Positions 41,199 to 48,881 of a stretch of DNA of 64,000 bases are shown here, one piece after another. The stretch spans positions 1,240,001 through 1,304,000 of the forward strand of contig NZ_CP095482.1 of the NCBI RefSeq assembly GCF_023028225.1, read 5' to 3'. The position numbers and the translations under genes are program-made. The number at the start of each line of letters is the position of its first letter. Position 1 is the first letter of the stretch. The stretch comes from Halorientalis litorea (GTDB lineage Archaea > Halobacteriota > Halobacteria > Halobacteriales > Haloarculaceae). The notes under the pieces are model-generated. The model worked only from the letters and a program-made list of their open reading frames with translations. It was not told where the DNA came from and did not search any database.

Positions 41199-42131
41199 TC
41201 AAATCGACCTCGCTTTGATGAGTGTCTCCTCTGCGTCCACCGGCCCGGACAGTTCCTCGACGTCGTCCGCGAGGACGTACCGCCTGAACGTCGGCCCCGT
41301 CACGCGGTAGTACCGACCCAGCGTCTCCTTTCGCATCTTGTCGGCGACGACGGTCGTATCGAGCGCGTCCATCGCCATCTCTTTGGCCTCTTCGAGCGTG
41401 ATGCCGGTGAACTCCTCCGTGGCCTCGCGGTCGAAGATGACCTCGTGAACGTCCTCGCCGTCGTCGAGCACCCCCTTGATTCGGAGGTCGAACTCGCCTT
41501 CGGCCTCGCCGTGTTCCGAACACCGGCCGTTCTGGAGGACGCGTGTGCAGTCGTCTTCGGGACAGCGCTTGATGAGGCCGCTCCCGCTCTGGATGTCGAC
41601 CAGCGCGCCCTCGACGGTGGCGTCGTCGTCGCCGACTTCGAGGTCCGCGTCCGACTCTTCGATGACTGTCGTCCGGTTCAGTTTCACGGAGAAGCGACCT
41701 TGGTACTCGTCGGTAACGACGTTCCGCAGGTCGTACACTGCACCCTCCTCCAACTCGGGGAGGTCCGACTTCGACCACTTGGTGAACTTGATGGTGCCCG
41801 TCTCGTCACCGAGGAGGCCGACCTGCGCGACGGCGTCGCTGTTCGGGTCCCAGAGTTCGACCACTTTCGCGGTCATGTCGACCCACTTCTCGGGGGCGTC
41901 CACGTCGGCGGCGTTCACGCGCTCGTTGCCGCCACCGCCGCCCAACTCGTCGCGTTCCATCCCCGCCTCGTCGAGGTACGTACTCGTGACGCTTCGCCGC
42001 GCCTCGTCGACGGGGACCTTGTATTCGGTGACCAGCGTCTCCAGTCGTTCCTGCACGTCCTCGACCGAGAGGTCCAACTGGTCGGAAAACTGCTCGTGTA
42101 TCTCTTCCGCTTGGGTACGCAAATCTGTCAT
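41199..42131 (-). CDS. rpa3: Single-stranded DNA-binding replication protein A (Rpa3-type)
   Basis: A 310-residue protein with an N-terminal helical region, a DNA-binding OB-fold (WVDMTAKVVELWDPNSDAVA then GLLGDETGTIKFTKW), and a zinc-binding insert CPEDDCTRVLQNGRCSEHGE. The length equals that of Haloferax Rpa3, and the presence of the Rpap partner supports the assignment. It protects single-stranded DNA in replication and repair and will cooperate with MCM, also in this window. The ATG at 42131 begins MTDLRTQAEE; an upstream frame is not needed. Confidence 0.93.
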   Translation of the reverse strand: MTDLRTQAEEIHEQFSDQLDLSVEDVQERLETLVTEYKVPVDEARRSVTSTYLDEAGMERDELGGGGGNERVNAADVDAPEKWVDMTAKVVELWDPNSDAVAQVGLLGDETGTIKFTKWSKSDLPELEEGAVYDLRNVVTDEYQGRFSVKLNRTTVIEESDADLEVGDDDATVEGALVDIQSGSGLIKRCPEDDCTRVLQNGRCSEHGEAEGEFDLRIKGVLDDGEDVHEVIFDREATEEFTGITLEEAKEMAMDALDTTVVADKMRKETLGRYYRVTGPTFRRYVLADDVEELSGPVDAEETLIKARSI

Positions 42132-42238
42132 TGCTCTCACTGCCTCCGCGTCGTTTTCAATGGGAGGCAATCGAGGGTTCGTCGGCTTCGGACATAAACC
42201 CTCGCCCGGCGGGGTGGAAGTGAAAACCGCCGGACGGG

Positions 42239-43597
42239 TCAGGCGTCGGGACCGGAGAACTGGGCGAGCGTCGCGGCCGCGTTGCCGTCCTCGGACCGCC
42301 AGACCATACGAATGTCACAGTCGGGTTCGGCCCCGACGGTCACGCGGTCCCCGGCCGCCACGGCCGGGTCGCCGCCAATCTCGCCACTGGCGGTGCCTTG
42401 CCAGATGCCGGGACCGGTCATCTCCGCGTCGGCGGCATCGGCGAAGCCAGCACCTTCGACGGTGAGGGCACGCTGACGGACGTGGTCGCCGCCCTCGTGG
42501 GTAATGGTAACCGTCTCGGCGTCCCGGTCGTAGTCGAACCCGAACGCGACCTGTGGCGTGGTATCTTCCGCACCACCCGAACCGGACTGACCGACCGCCT
42601 CGTCGACGAGGGCGGTCAACTCGTCCACCGTCGCCTCGTAGGAGACGGTCACGCCCGTCCCGTCTTGGGTTACCTCCACGGCGTCGAGTTCGGCGGCGAC
42701 GGCCTCGGGTGCGTCCTGTTCGACGACGGTCAGTCCGCCGTCGATGATGTCGGCGATGTCCTCGGCGTCCGACTCGGACCCGGCCGCGAGCGTCGTCTCG
42801 ATACCGCGGGTGTCGCCGTCGGCGTACACGGACCCCGCGACGCTCTCGACGTTTCTGAAGACGCTCGTGTCGAACTGCCCCCCGGCCGATTCGGGGACCT
42901 CGTCTTCGGGGACGCCGCTGACGAACCGCACCGGTGCGGTCCGCGTCTCGGCGTACGCCGACTGGAGCGTCTCCGGGATGGCGTCTGCCTCGCCCGCCTC
43001 GACGTCGAGCGTGTCGGTCACGGCGTCTTCGGTGCCGACGACGTACCGCCCGTCGCCCAACACGCCGAGGTACGACCGATACTCCTCGTCTGGTTCGTAC
43101 AGCGTGCCGTCGGCGTACGCCTCGTCGCTGTAGGACCCACCGTTCTCTTCGAGCGAGTCGACGACAGCCTCGGCCGACCAGTCGGCCTCGAACCGCGCCG
43201 CCGCGAACTCACCGTCGACCGGACTGTACTCGCCACCCCATCCGAAGAAGGGAGTGAGCGTCGACGCCCCTTCCGGGTCGAGGCCCGTCTCGTTCTCGAA
43301 CTCGTCGAGAACAGCCTCGTAGTTCTCCGGCCCGTCGTAGTACTCGCGCTCGGCCTGCACGTCGAGGAAGGCGTTGACGAGGGCCGCCGTCGCGTCGTCG
43401 GTCCGGACCGCCTCGGCGTCGATGACTGCGGCGGCACCCGCGTCCGCCGGGAGGCTCTGGACACCACCCTCACTCTCACCGCCTCCGCCGCCGGTGAGGC
43501 CCGAACAGCCAGCGAGGCCGCCGAGGGCAGCAACCGCCGACACCCCGGCCCCAGTTCGCAGTACGTCGCGTCGCGTCAGGTCGTTCGACATACTCAC
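42239..43597 (-). CDS. Tat-exported lipoprotein with C-terminal pilin-like domain
   Basis: A 452-residue protein with a twin-arginine signal and lipobox (TRRDVLRTGAGVSAVAAL then LAGC). After a GGGGGESEGG linker comes a two-part, about 280-residue domain of repeated alpha/beta character. The last about 110 residues (FDYDRDAETVTITHEGGDHV ... GDRVTVGAEPDCDIRMVW) look like the C-terminal beta domain of haloarchaeal type IV pilins. That domain is normally at the end of a pilin, not of a lipoprotein. It is anchored outside the membrane. Function unknown; it may interact with surface filaments. Confidence 0.75.
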   Translation of the reverse strand: MSMSNDLTRRDVLRTGAGVSAVAALGGLAGCSGLTGGGGGESEGGVQSLPADAGAAAVIDAEAVRTDDATAALVNAFLDVQAEREYYDGPENYEAVLDEFENETGLDPEGASTLTPFFGWGGEYSPVDGEFAAARFEADWSAEAVVDSLEENGGSYSDEAYADGTLYEPDEEYRSYLGVLGDGRYVVGTEDAVTDTLDVEAGEADAIPETLQSAYAETRTAPVRFVSGVPEDEVPESAGGQFDTSVFRNVESVAGSVYADGDTRGIETTLAAGSESDAEDIADIIDGGLTVVEQDAPEAVAAELDAVEVTQDGTGVTVSYEATVDELTALVDEAVGQSGSGGAEDTTPQVAFGFDYDRDAETVTITHEGGDHVRQRALTVEGAGFADAADAEMTGPGIWQGTASGEIGGDPAVAAGDRVTVGAEPDCDIRMVWRSEDGNAAATLAQFSGPDA

Positions 43598-43694
43598 GGT
43601 GGCGACACCCGGCGACCCTCAATGTTTCGATTTGGTGACGTTTCGAGAGGGTGACGGCGGTGTTTCTATGTGTACCCGCACCCTACGGGCAGAC

Positions 43695-43982
43695 ATGGAC
43701 GACGGGCGTCTCCGGCGGTTCGTCCGAACGACGCTCCGGTCGGCGGGCCGACAGGTCGGCGAAGCACGACGGGCCTACAGCGACGCGAAGCGGAGTGCCC
43801 TCGCGGACCTGCCACAGGACGAACACGGGCGGGCGCGTCTCGTCTGCCGTCGCTACGCCGAACGACGGACCGTCTCGCTCGACGAGGAGGCCCGCCCCGA
43901 CTGCTTCGACCCGGAGCATCAGGACTGTCGCGGGTGTGTCGAGGACATCCGGGACGGGCAGATAGAGACGTGGGAGCCGTGA
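43695..43982 (+). CDS. Small basic conserved haloarchaeal protein
   Basis: A 95-residue protein beginning MDDGRLRRFVRTTLRSAGRQ. The N-terminal half is arginine-rich, and the C-terminal half contains CRRYAERRTVSLDEEARPDC and DPEHQDCRGCVEDI, a possible metal site. ATG 43695 lies within a longer frame; it fits the compact conserved-looking sequence. The mannose-1-phosphate guanylyltransferase gene follows on the same strand. It may bind RNA or DNA. Function unknown. Confidence 0.65.
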   Translation: MDDGRLRRFVRTTLRSAGRQVGEARRAYSDAKRSALADLPQDEHGRARLVCRRYAERRTVSLDEEARPDCFDPEHQDCRGCVEDIRDGQIETWEP

Positions 43983-44031
43983 CCGACGGGTACCCGAGTA
44001 ACCTTTTGCCGTCGGCGGCCGACTGACGGCC

Positions 44032-45090
44032 ATGGACCGTCCGCTCGTCGCCGTCGTCCTCGCCGGTGGCACCGGCACGCGCCTCTACCCCGCGAGTCGG
44101 AGCGACCGCCCGAAACAGTTCCAGTCGTTCGGCCGAGACGCGTCGCTCCTGACTGCTACCGTCGAGCGCGCCGGATTCGCCGACGAGGTGTACGTCCTGA
44201 CCCGCCCAGCCTTCGCCGACGGGGTGCGCGAGCACGCTCCCGAAGCCGCCGTCCTCACCGAACCAGAACCCAAGGACACCGGCCCAGCACTGACCTACGC
44301 CGCCCACCGCATCCGCGAGCAAGTCGGGGAGTGTGCCCTCGTCTGTCTGCCGAGTGACCACCACGTCGACGGCGACTTCGAGACGACGGCCCGGACCGCC
44401 GCCGAGGTAGCCGTCGAGACGGCGGGACTGGTCACCGTCGGCGTCGAACCGACCCGCGCCGCACCGGGCTACGGCTACATCGAACCCGGCGAGCGTCGCG
44501 AACCCGACCGATGGGGGGAGAGTGACGGCGCGAGCGGCGACGACAGGGCCGAGAGTTGGGCCGGCTACCACACCGTCGCGTCCTTCACCGAGAAACCGGA
44601 CCCCGAGACGGCCGCCCGATACGTCGCCGAGGGCTACTACTGGAACGCTGGCATTTTCGCGTGGACGCCCGACGCGTTCCTCGCTGCCGCCCGCGACTCG
44701 CCGCTCGAACCGCTGGTCACGGCCCTCGACGACGACTCCCCCGACGCCGGGTTCGCGGCCGTCGAGTCGGTCAGCGTCGACTACGCCGTACTCGAAGACA
44801 ACGACGAGACGTATCTCGTGCCGGCCACCTTCGCGTGGGACGACGTCGGGTCGTGGGACGCCTTCGAGCGCGTCCTCGACGCCGACGCGGCCGGCAACGT
44901 CGTCCTCGGCGACGCGTTGCTGGCCGACGCCGAGGACTGTGTGGTCGCCACCGACGGCCACGTCAGTCTGGTCGGCGTCTCCGACCTCGTGGTCGCGTCC
45001 TACGGCGACCGGACGCTCGTCGTCCCGAAAGGCGAGACACAGCGCGTGCGCGAGGTCGTAGAGCAGTTACGCGCGCAGGGTCGGTACTGA
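44032..45090 (+). CDS. Mannose-1-phosphate guanylyltransferase
   Basis: A 352-residue nucleotidyltransferase making GDP-mannose from GTP and mannose-1-phosphate. It starts PLVAVVLAGGTGTRLYPASR followed by SDRPKQF, the pyrophosphorylase signature of ManC/ManB-type enzymes. LPSDHHVDG gives the catalytic Asp, GYGYIEPGE contacts base/sugar, SFTEKPD is typical, and WNAGIFAW and FAWDDVGSWDA complete the family pattern. The isomerase (PMI) half of bifunctional ManC is absent. It feeds glycosylation of S-layer or extracellular polysaccharide. A TATA-like ACCTTTTG lies about 25-30 nt upstream. Confidence 0.94.
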   Translation: MDRPLVAVVLAGGTGTRLYPASRSDRPKQFQSFGRDASLLTATVERAGFADEVYVLTRPAFADGVREHAPEAAVLTEPEPKDTGPALTYAAHRIREQVGECALVCLPSDHHVDGDFETTARTAAEVAVETAGLVTVGVEPTRAAPGYGYIEPGERREPDRWGESDGASGDDRAESWAGYHTVASFTEKPDPETAARYVAEGYYWNAGIFAWTPDAFLAAARDSPLEPLVTALDDDSPDAGFAAVESVSVDYAVLEDNDETYLVPATFAWDDVGSWDAFERVLDADAAGNVVLGDALLADAEDCVVATDGHVSLVGVSDLVVASYGDRTLVVPKGETQRVREVVEQLRAQGRY

Positions 45091-45184
45091 AACCGAGGAC
45101 CGCAAGCCGGGGCTGACCCGGGAGTTGCCGGTTACTGAGAACCGACACAACCCATTTTTGGGTGCGTGGTGATTTACGAATGCC

Positions 45185-45640
45185 ATGTCTTCTGACCGCG
45201 TCGTCGACCTGCTCCGGACGGCATACGCCGACGAGATAGAGACCGTGATGAACTACCAGACGAACGCCATCGTCCTCGACGGCGTCCGCGCCGAGGAGAT
45301 AAAAGAGAGCCTTCGACAGGACATCCAAGAGGAGTTGACCCACGCCGAACAACTCGGGCAACGCCTGAAGCAACTCGACGCGCGTCCACCAGGGTCCGCC
45401 GAGTTCACTGCGCGACAGGACTCGCTCCAGCCGCCCGAGGATTCGACGGACGTGCTCGCCGTTGTCGAGGGCGTGCTCGACGCCGAGGAGGACGCCATCG
45501 CCACCTACCGCGACCTGATAGATGCGGCCGAGGAGGCAAGCGACCCCGTCACGGAGGACCTCGCCGTGACGATTCTCGCCGACGAGGAAGCGCACCGAAC
45601 GGAGTTCCGCGGGTTCCAGACGGAGTACCGGAACGACTGA
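45185..45640 (+). CDS. Ferritin-like (rubrerythrin/DPS-type) di-iron protein
   Basis: A 151-residue four-helix bundle. Ligand-type motifs are YADEIETVMNYQ (helix 1), EELTHAEQLGQ (helix 2, ExxH), AEEDAIATYRDL (helix 3) and ADEEAHRTEF (helix 4, ExxH). This is the di-iron pattern of ferritin-like and bacterioferritin proteins. No rubredoxin domain is attached. It probably oxidises or stores iron, or detoxifies peroxide. The 3' end is 6 nt from the convergent SDR gene. Confidence 0.88.
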   Translation: MSSDRVVDLLRTAYADEIETVMNYQTNAIVLDGVRAEEIKESLRQDIQEELTHAEQLGQRLKQLDARPPGSAEFTARQDSLQPPEDSTDVLAVVEGVLDAEEDAIATYRDLIDAAEEASDPVTEDLAVTILADEEAHRTEFRGFQTEYRND

Positions 45641-45646
45641 CCGGGG

Positions 45647-46432
45647 TTAGCTCCGCAGACTCCCGCCGTCGATTGGGAGCGTCACGCCGTTGATGTAGCC
45701 GCTCGCTTCCGAGGAGAGAAACGCGACGGTTCGCCCGAGTTCAGCCGGATTTCCCATCCGTTCGAGCGGGATGCCCTCGCCCCACTGCTCGCGGCCCGCC
45801 TCGTAGCTGTCGAACTCGCCGCGCTCGACGGACTGCTCGATGAGGTCCTCGATGCGGGAGGTTTCCGTCGCCCCCGGCAGGACGGCGTTGACCCGCACGT
45901 CCGGCGCGAACTCGCGTGCCTGTGTCTTCATCAACCCCGTGACCGCCCGGCGCACGGAGTTCGAGAGGACGAGGCCGTCGATGACCTCCTGTACCGACCG
46001 CGACGTGATGTTGACGATGGTTCCCCCGCCGTCGGCCTGCAGGTGGTCGTGTGCGTACCGGGTCGTCCAGACGACGCTCATCACGAGCAGGTCGTACGCG
46101 TGATAGAAGTCCTCGTCGTCCATGTCGAGGAACGGGCCACTCCGAGGCCCGCCCGCGCTCGTCACCACGTGGTCGAGGCCGCCGAACTCGTCGACTGTCT
46201 CGTCCACGAACGCCTCCACGTCCGCGCGTTCGGTGATGTCGGCCTGTACCGTGAGTACGCCGCCGTCACCCGCCGCGTCGAGTTGCTCGCGTGCGTCGGC
46301 CAGTTTCTCCTCGCTCCGGCCACAGACCGCGACGTTTGCCCCTTCACGGGCGAGTTCCGTCGCGCTCGCCAGTCCGAGGCCGCTGCTCGCCGCCGTGACC
46401 AGTGCCGTGTTGCCGTCGAGTTCGAGGTCCAT
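45647..46432 (-). CDS. SDR-fold protein lacking the YxxxK catalytic pair
   Basis: A 261-residue SDR with a normal TAASSGLGLA loop, NAG variant VTSAGGP, and catalytic-type serine in NITSRSVQE. The usual YxxxK is replaced by LVLSNSVRRAVTGLMKTQAR (SNxxR). This replacement is known from a distinct group of 3-oxoacyl reductase-like SDRs and may change or remove reductase activity. The VNAVLPG and PIDGGSLRS ends are typical. It is a single gene, convergent with the ferritin-like gene. Substrate unknown. Confidence 0.9.
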   Translation of the reverse strand: MDLELDGNTALVTAASSGLGLASATELAREGANVAVCGRSEEKLADAREQLDAAGDGGVLTVQADITERADVEAFVDETVDEFGGLDHVVTSAGGPRSGPFLDMDDEDFYHAYDLLVMSVVWTTRYAHDHLQADGGGTIVNITSRSVQEVIDGLVLSNSVRRAVTGLMKTQAREFAPDVRVNAVLPGATETSRIEDLIEQSVERGEFDSYEAGREQWGEGIPLERMGNPAELGRTVAFLSSEASGYINGVTLPIDGGSLRS

Positions 46433-46475
46433 AGCCGACTACACGACACCCGGGATAAAAACGAGTCCGATGCAC

Positions 46476-46952
46476 TCACTGCGGGTCGCTTCGGTGGCGA
46501 ACCCGAACCTCGCCGTCGCTGGTGACGCCGACGAGCAGTCGCTGTTCGACCTGTCGGCCCACGACGGCGTCGCCCGCCTCGTCGCTGATGCGTTTCATCA
46601 GTTCAGGGGCCGTGTAGCTCACCTTCACCCCGACGTCGTCACACTCCTCGAACACCCGCTGTGGAACGTCGTAGAGGTCCGTCCCCGGGTCCACGGGGAT
46701 ACGGACGGGTGCCCGGAGCGCGTCCGCGAACGCCACCGTCTCGTGTGCCTTGGCGACGTTCTCGCGGGCACTCGCCTCGACGCTCGAGACGTTCGCCCGC
46801 GAGGTTCCCAACCGCTCCGCGATGTCAGCCTGCGCCATCCCGCGCTCGCGGAGCGCGAGTACTTCCGCTTGACGCCGAGTCAGCACGTTCTCGGCCGCGT
46901 CGAACCCGGCACGGTCCAGAATCTCGTCGGCGTCGATGTCCCCGTCTGTCAT
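46476..46952 (-). CDS. Tfx family DNA-binding protein
   Basis: A 158-residue protein. The helix-turn-helix LTRRQAEVLALRERGMAQAD and IAERLGTSRANVSSVEASAR is the Tfx signature (LuxR/sigma-4-like, reading T-R-Q-x-E-V-L). The C-terminal half is an alpha/beta domain (RAPVRIPVDPGTDLYDVPQR). Tfx was described in methanogens as a regulator binding downstream of a molybdenum-formylmethanofuran dehydrogenase promoter; the haloarchaeal target is unknown. It lies between two same-strand genes. Confidence 0.92.
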   Translation of the reverse strand: MTDGDIDADEILDRAGFDAAENVLTRRQAEVLALRERGMAQADIAERLGTSRANVSSVEASARENVAKAHETVAFADALRAPVRIPVDPGTDLYDVPQRVFEECDDVGVKVSYTAPELMKRISDEAGDAVVGRQVEQRLLVGVTSDGEVRVRHRSDPQ

Positions 46953-47097
46953 TGTTGCTCGCCGTGTTGCGGCACGTCTCGACTGCTAGCGCGCCCGGCG
47001 CGAAAAAACCCACCGCCTGCGCGTCCACAGGTCGGACCCGGACTGTCCACCGTGCGGGTCCTGCTGGTCCGTGTCCCTGTCACGGGCCGGAGCGACG

Positions 47098-47568
47098 TCA
47101 CCCGCCCCAGAAGTTGTCCCTGCTTCCGAGTCGCGGGTCGTTCTCCGCATCCACCTCGTCAGCCTCGTCGTCCGCCTCCTCGTCCTCCGTGTCGGCTTCG
47201 TCGGCCTCGGTGTCGGCCCCCTCGGCCTCGTCTTCCATCGGCAACCGCTCTATCTCCTCGGCTTTCGCGTGGTTCGAGTGGACGCGGGTCACCTTCACCT
47301 TCGCGCGTGCCTCCGGGAGTACGCCGTCGACCATCACGATGAACCCGTCCTCGGTCCGCCCGACACCGGCCCCGCTCTCGTGGATGTCTTCGACGGTGAC
47401 GACGAGTTCCTGCCCCCGCTGGACCGGCTGCTGTTTGAGGTCGCGGATGGGCTGGCTGTAGTGGCTACACCACTCGGCACCGCCGCGGTCACCGTAGTGC
47501 TGACAGCCCATGCCCTCGATTCGCTCGCTGAAACTGGGACAATCGTCCGCAAGTGGACAGTCCGGCAT
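47098..47568 (-). CDS. TRAM-domain RNA-binding protein with Cys-rich N-terminus
   Basis: A 156-residue protein. N-terminal cysteines and histidines (MPDCPLADDCPSF, GMGCQHYGDRGGAEWCSHY) suggest a metal site. The middle is a TRAM domain (QELVVTVEDIHESGAGVGRT then FIVMVDGVLPEARAKVKVTR), which binds RNA. The C-terminus is very acidic and ends SRDNFWGG, a tail seen in haloarchaeal TRAM proteins. It probably acts as an RNA chaperone or tRNA/rRNA-modification cofactor. Confidence 0.9.
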   Translation of the reverse strand: MPDCPLADDCPSFSERIEGMGCQHYGDRGGAEWCSHYSQPIRDLKQQPVQRGQELVVTVEDIHESGAGVGRTEDGFIVMVDGVLPEARAKVKVTRVHSNHAKAEEIERLPMEDEAEGADTEADEADTEDEEADDEADEVDAENDPRLGSRDNFWGG

Positions 47569-47605
47569 GCCCCGAGGTAGTCAGACCAAGGAGTAAACGC
47601 TTACG

Positions 47606-47745
47606 ACCCACCTTTTTACTTCGTCGGGTCGCGCTCCGCGCGACCACTCCTCGCAAAAAGCTGGATCAAAAACCGCCGGACTCGACCGCCAGTCGAGTCC
47701 GGGTGCTGTGCTGGACGGCACCGCTCCGCCTCCGCTACCGCGCGG
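47606..47745. repeat. Modular hairpin/T-run repeat, copy B
   Basis: The shortest copy. It carries ACCCACCTTTTT, a palindrome GGTCGCGC-TCC-GCGCGACC, CACTCCTCGCAAAAAGCTGG, AAAAACCGCCGGACTCGAC-CGCCA-GTCGAGTCCGG and GTGCTGTGCT, the same constant-block order as copies A and C. On the minus strand CCGGACTCGAC...GTCGAGTCCGG is a hairpin followed by CGG and TTTTT, a classical terminator shape, placed directly behind the hydrolase gene. Confidence 0.75.
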
Positions 47746-48591
47746 CTACTCCGCGAAGAACTCCCGAATCGGTTCTATTTGGGCAGGGACGTTCAGCGAC
47801 GGCGCGTGCCCGCAGTCGACTTCGACCGTCTCGGCGTCAGGTTGTGTCTCCAGCATCCGCTCGTACGGCTCTGCGGGGAGAATGTCCGAGTCCGTTCCCC
47901 GGACAATCAGCAGTTCGGCGTCGATTACCGCCCACACGTCCCACGGGTCCGGCGCGTCCTCGCTGTCCTCGCCCTCCAGGATTCGGGGGTCGTACGCGGC
48001 AGTCACCCGCCCGTCGTCGGTCCGGCGGGCGGAGGTCAGCGTCAGCCGCCGCCACTCCTCGTCGCTCATCCCGCTGAACCGCCCCTCGTACAGCTCCCGC
48101 ATGTACGCCTCCATCGCCGTTACCGTCTCGAACGTCGGCGGGTCGGGCACGTACTCCATGATGCGAGCCATCGCCGCCGGCGTCGCGTCTTCCGCCGGGT
48201 TCGGACTGATATCGTTGACCACCAGATGCGAGATGCGGTCCGGCATCGCGCCGCCCGCGAGTGCCATTCCCAGCCCGCCGCCCATCGACGTGCCGACGTA
48301 CCGCACCGTCTCCAGTCCGAGTTCGTCACAGAAGCCCACGAGCGTCTCGACCATCGCCGCGTCGCCGTACAGCGTCGCCGGGTCGTCGGCCCACTCGCTC
48401 CAGCCCCGTCCGGGCATGTCGGGACAGAGCACGCGGTACTCGTCTTCGAGTACCCGTGCCAGTGGGTCGAAGTCCCGGCCGTTCCGCGAGAGCCCGTGGA
48501 CACACAGCACCGGCGGGTCAGACGGGTCGCCCCAGTCGGCGTAGTGGAGTTCGGTGCCGTCGACGGTCAGAAACCGGTCGCTCCGAGGCAT
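47746..48591 (-). CDS. Alpha/beta hydrolase
   Basis: A 281-residue alpha/beta-fold hydrolase. Oxyanion region VLCVHGLSRNG, nucleophile elbow GTSMGGG (serine in G-x-S-x-G), acid residue in the LLIVRGTDSDIL strand, and catalytic histidine in VDCGHAPSL. Similar proteins hydrolyse esters, lactones or epoxides. The family-typical N-terminus ELHYADWGDPSDPPV is present. Substrate unknown. The gene ends in repeat copy B. Confidence 0.92.
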   Translation of the reverse strand: MPRSDRFLTVDGTELHYADWGDPSDPPVLCVHGLSRNGRDFDPLARVLEDEYRVLCPDMPGRGWSEWADDPATLYGDAAMVETLVGFCDELGLETVRYVGTSMGGGLGMALAGGAMPDRISHLVVNDISPNPAEDATPAAMARIMEYVPDPPTFETVTAMEAYMRELYEGRFSGMSDEEWRRLTLTSARRTDDGRVTAAYDPRILEGEDSEDAPDPWDVWAVIDAELLIVRGTDSDILPAEPYERMLETQPDAETVEVDCGHAPSLNVPAQIEPIREFFAE

Positions 48592-48697
48592 GGTCTGCCT
48601 TCGCCCGGCGCGGGCAAAAGACTAGGCTCGTGACCGCACACCACGACTGGCACGGACCGCACGCGTTTTGTAGCCGGAGCAACCTCGTCGTACTACA

Positions 48698-48880
48698 ATG
48701 GGCTTTGGTAGCTACGACGAATCCGAGCAGGAGAACCAGAACCGAGACGAGGACGAGGACGTCGAAGCGGTCAACGTCCACGAGAACGAAACCGACGGCG
48801 ACGTGGCCTTCGAGTCCAACAAGTCCACCGACGAGTTGGTCGACCAGCTCCAGCACATGAAAGGCGACGACGACGAGTGA
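48698..48880 (+). CDS. DUF5786-type acidic microprotein (second copy)
   Basis: A 60-residue acidic protein, MGFGSYDESEQENQNRDEDE at the start and STDELVDQLQHMKGDDDE at the end. The ends match the microprotein at 657-830 (GxYDExE and S.EELxDQ...K), while the middle differs. Function unknown. The stop is one base from the stop of the convergent channel gene. Confidence 0.78.
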   Translation: MGFGSYDESEQENQNRDEDEDVEAVNVHENETDGDVAFESNKSTDELVDQLQHMKGDDDE

Positions 48881-48881
48881 G

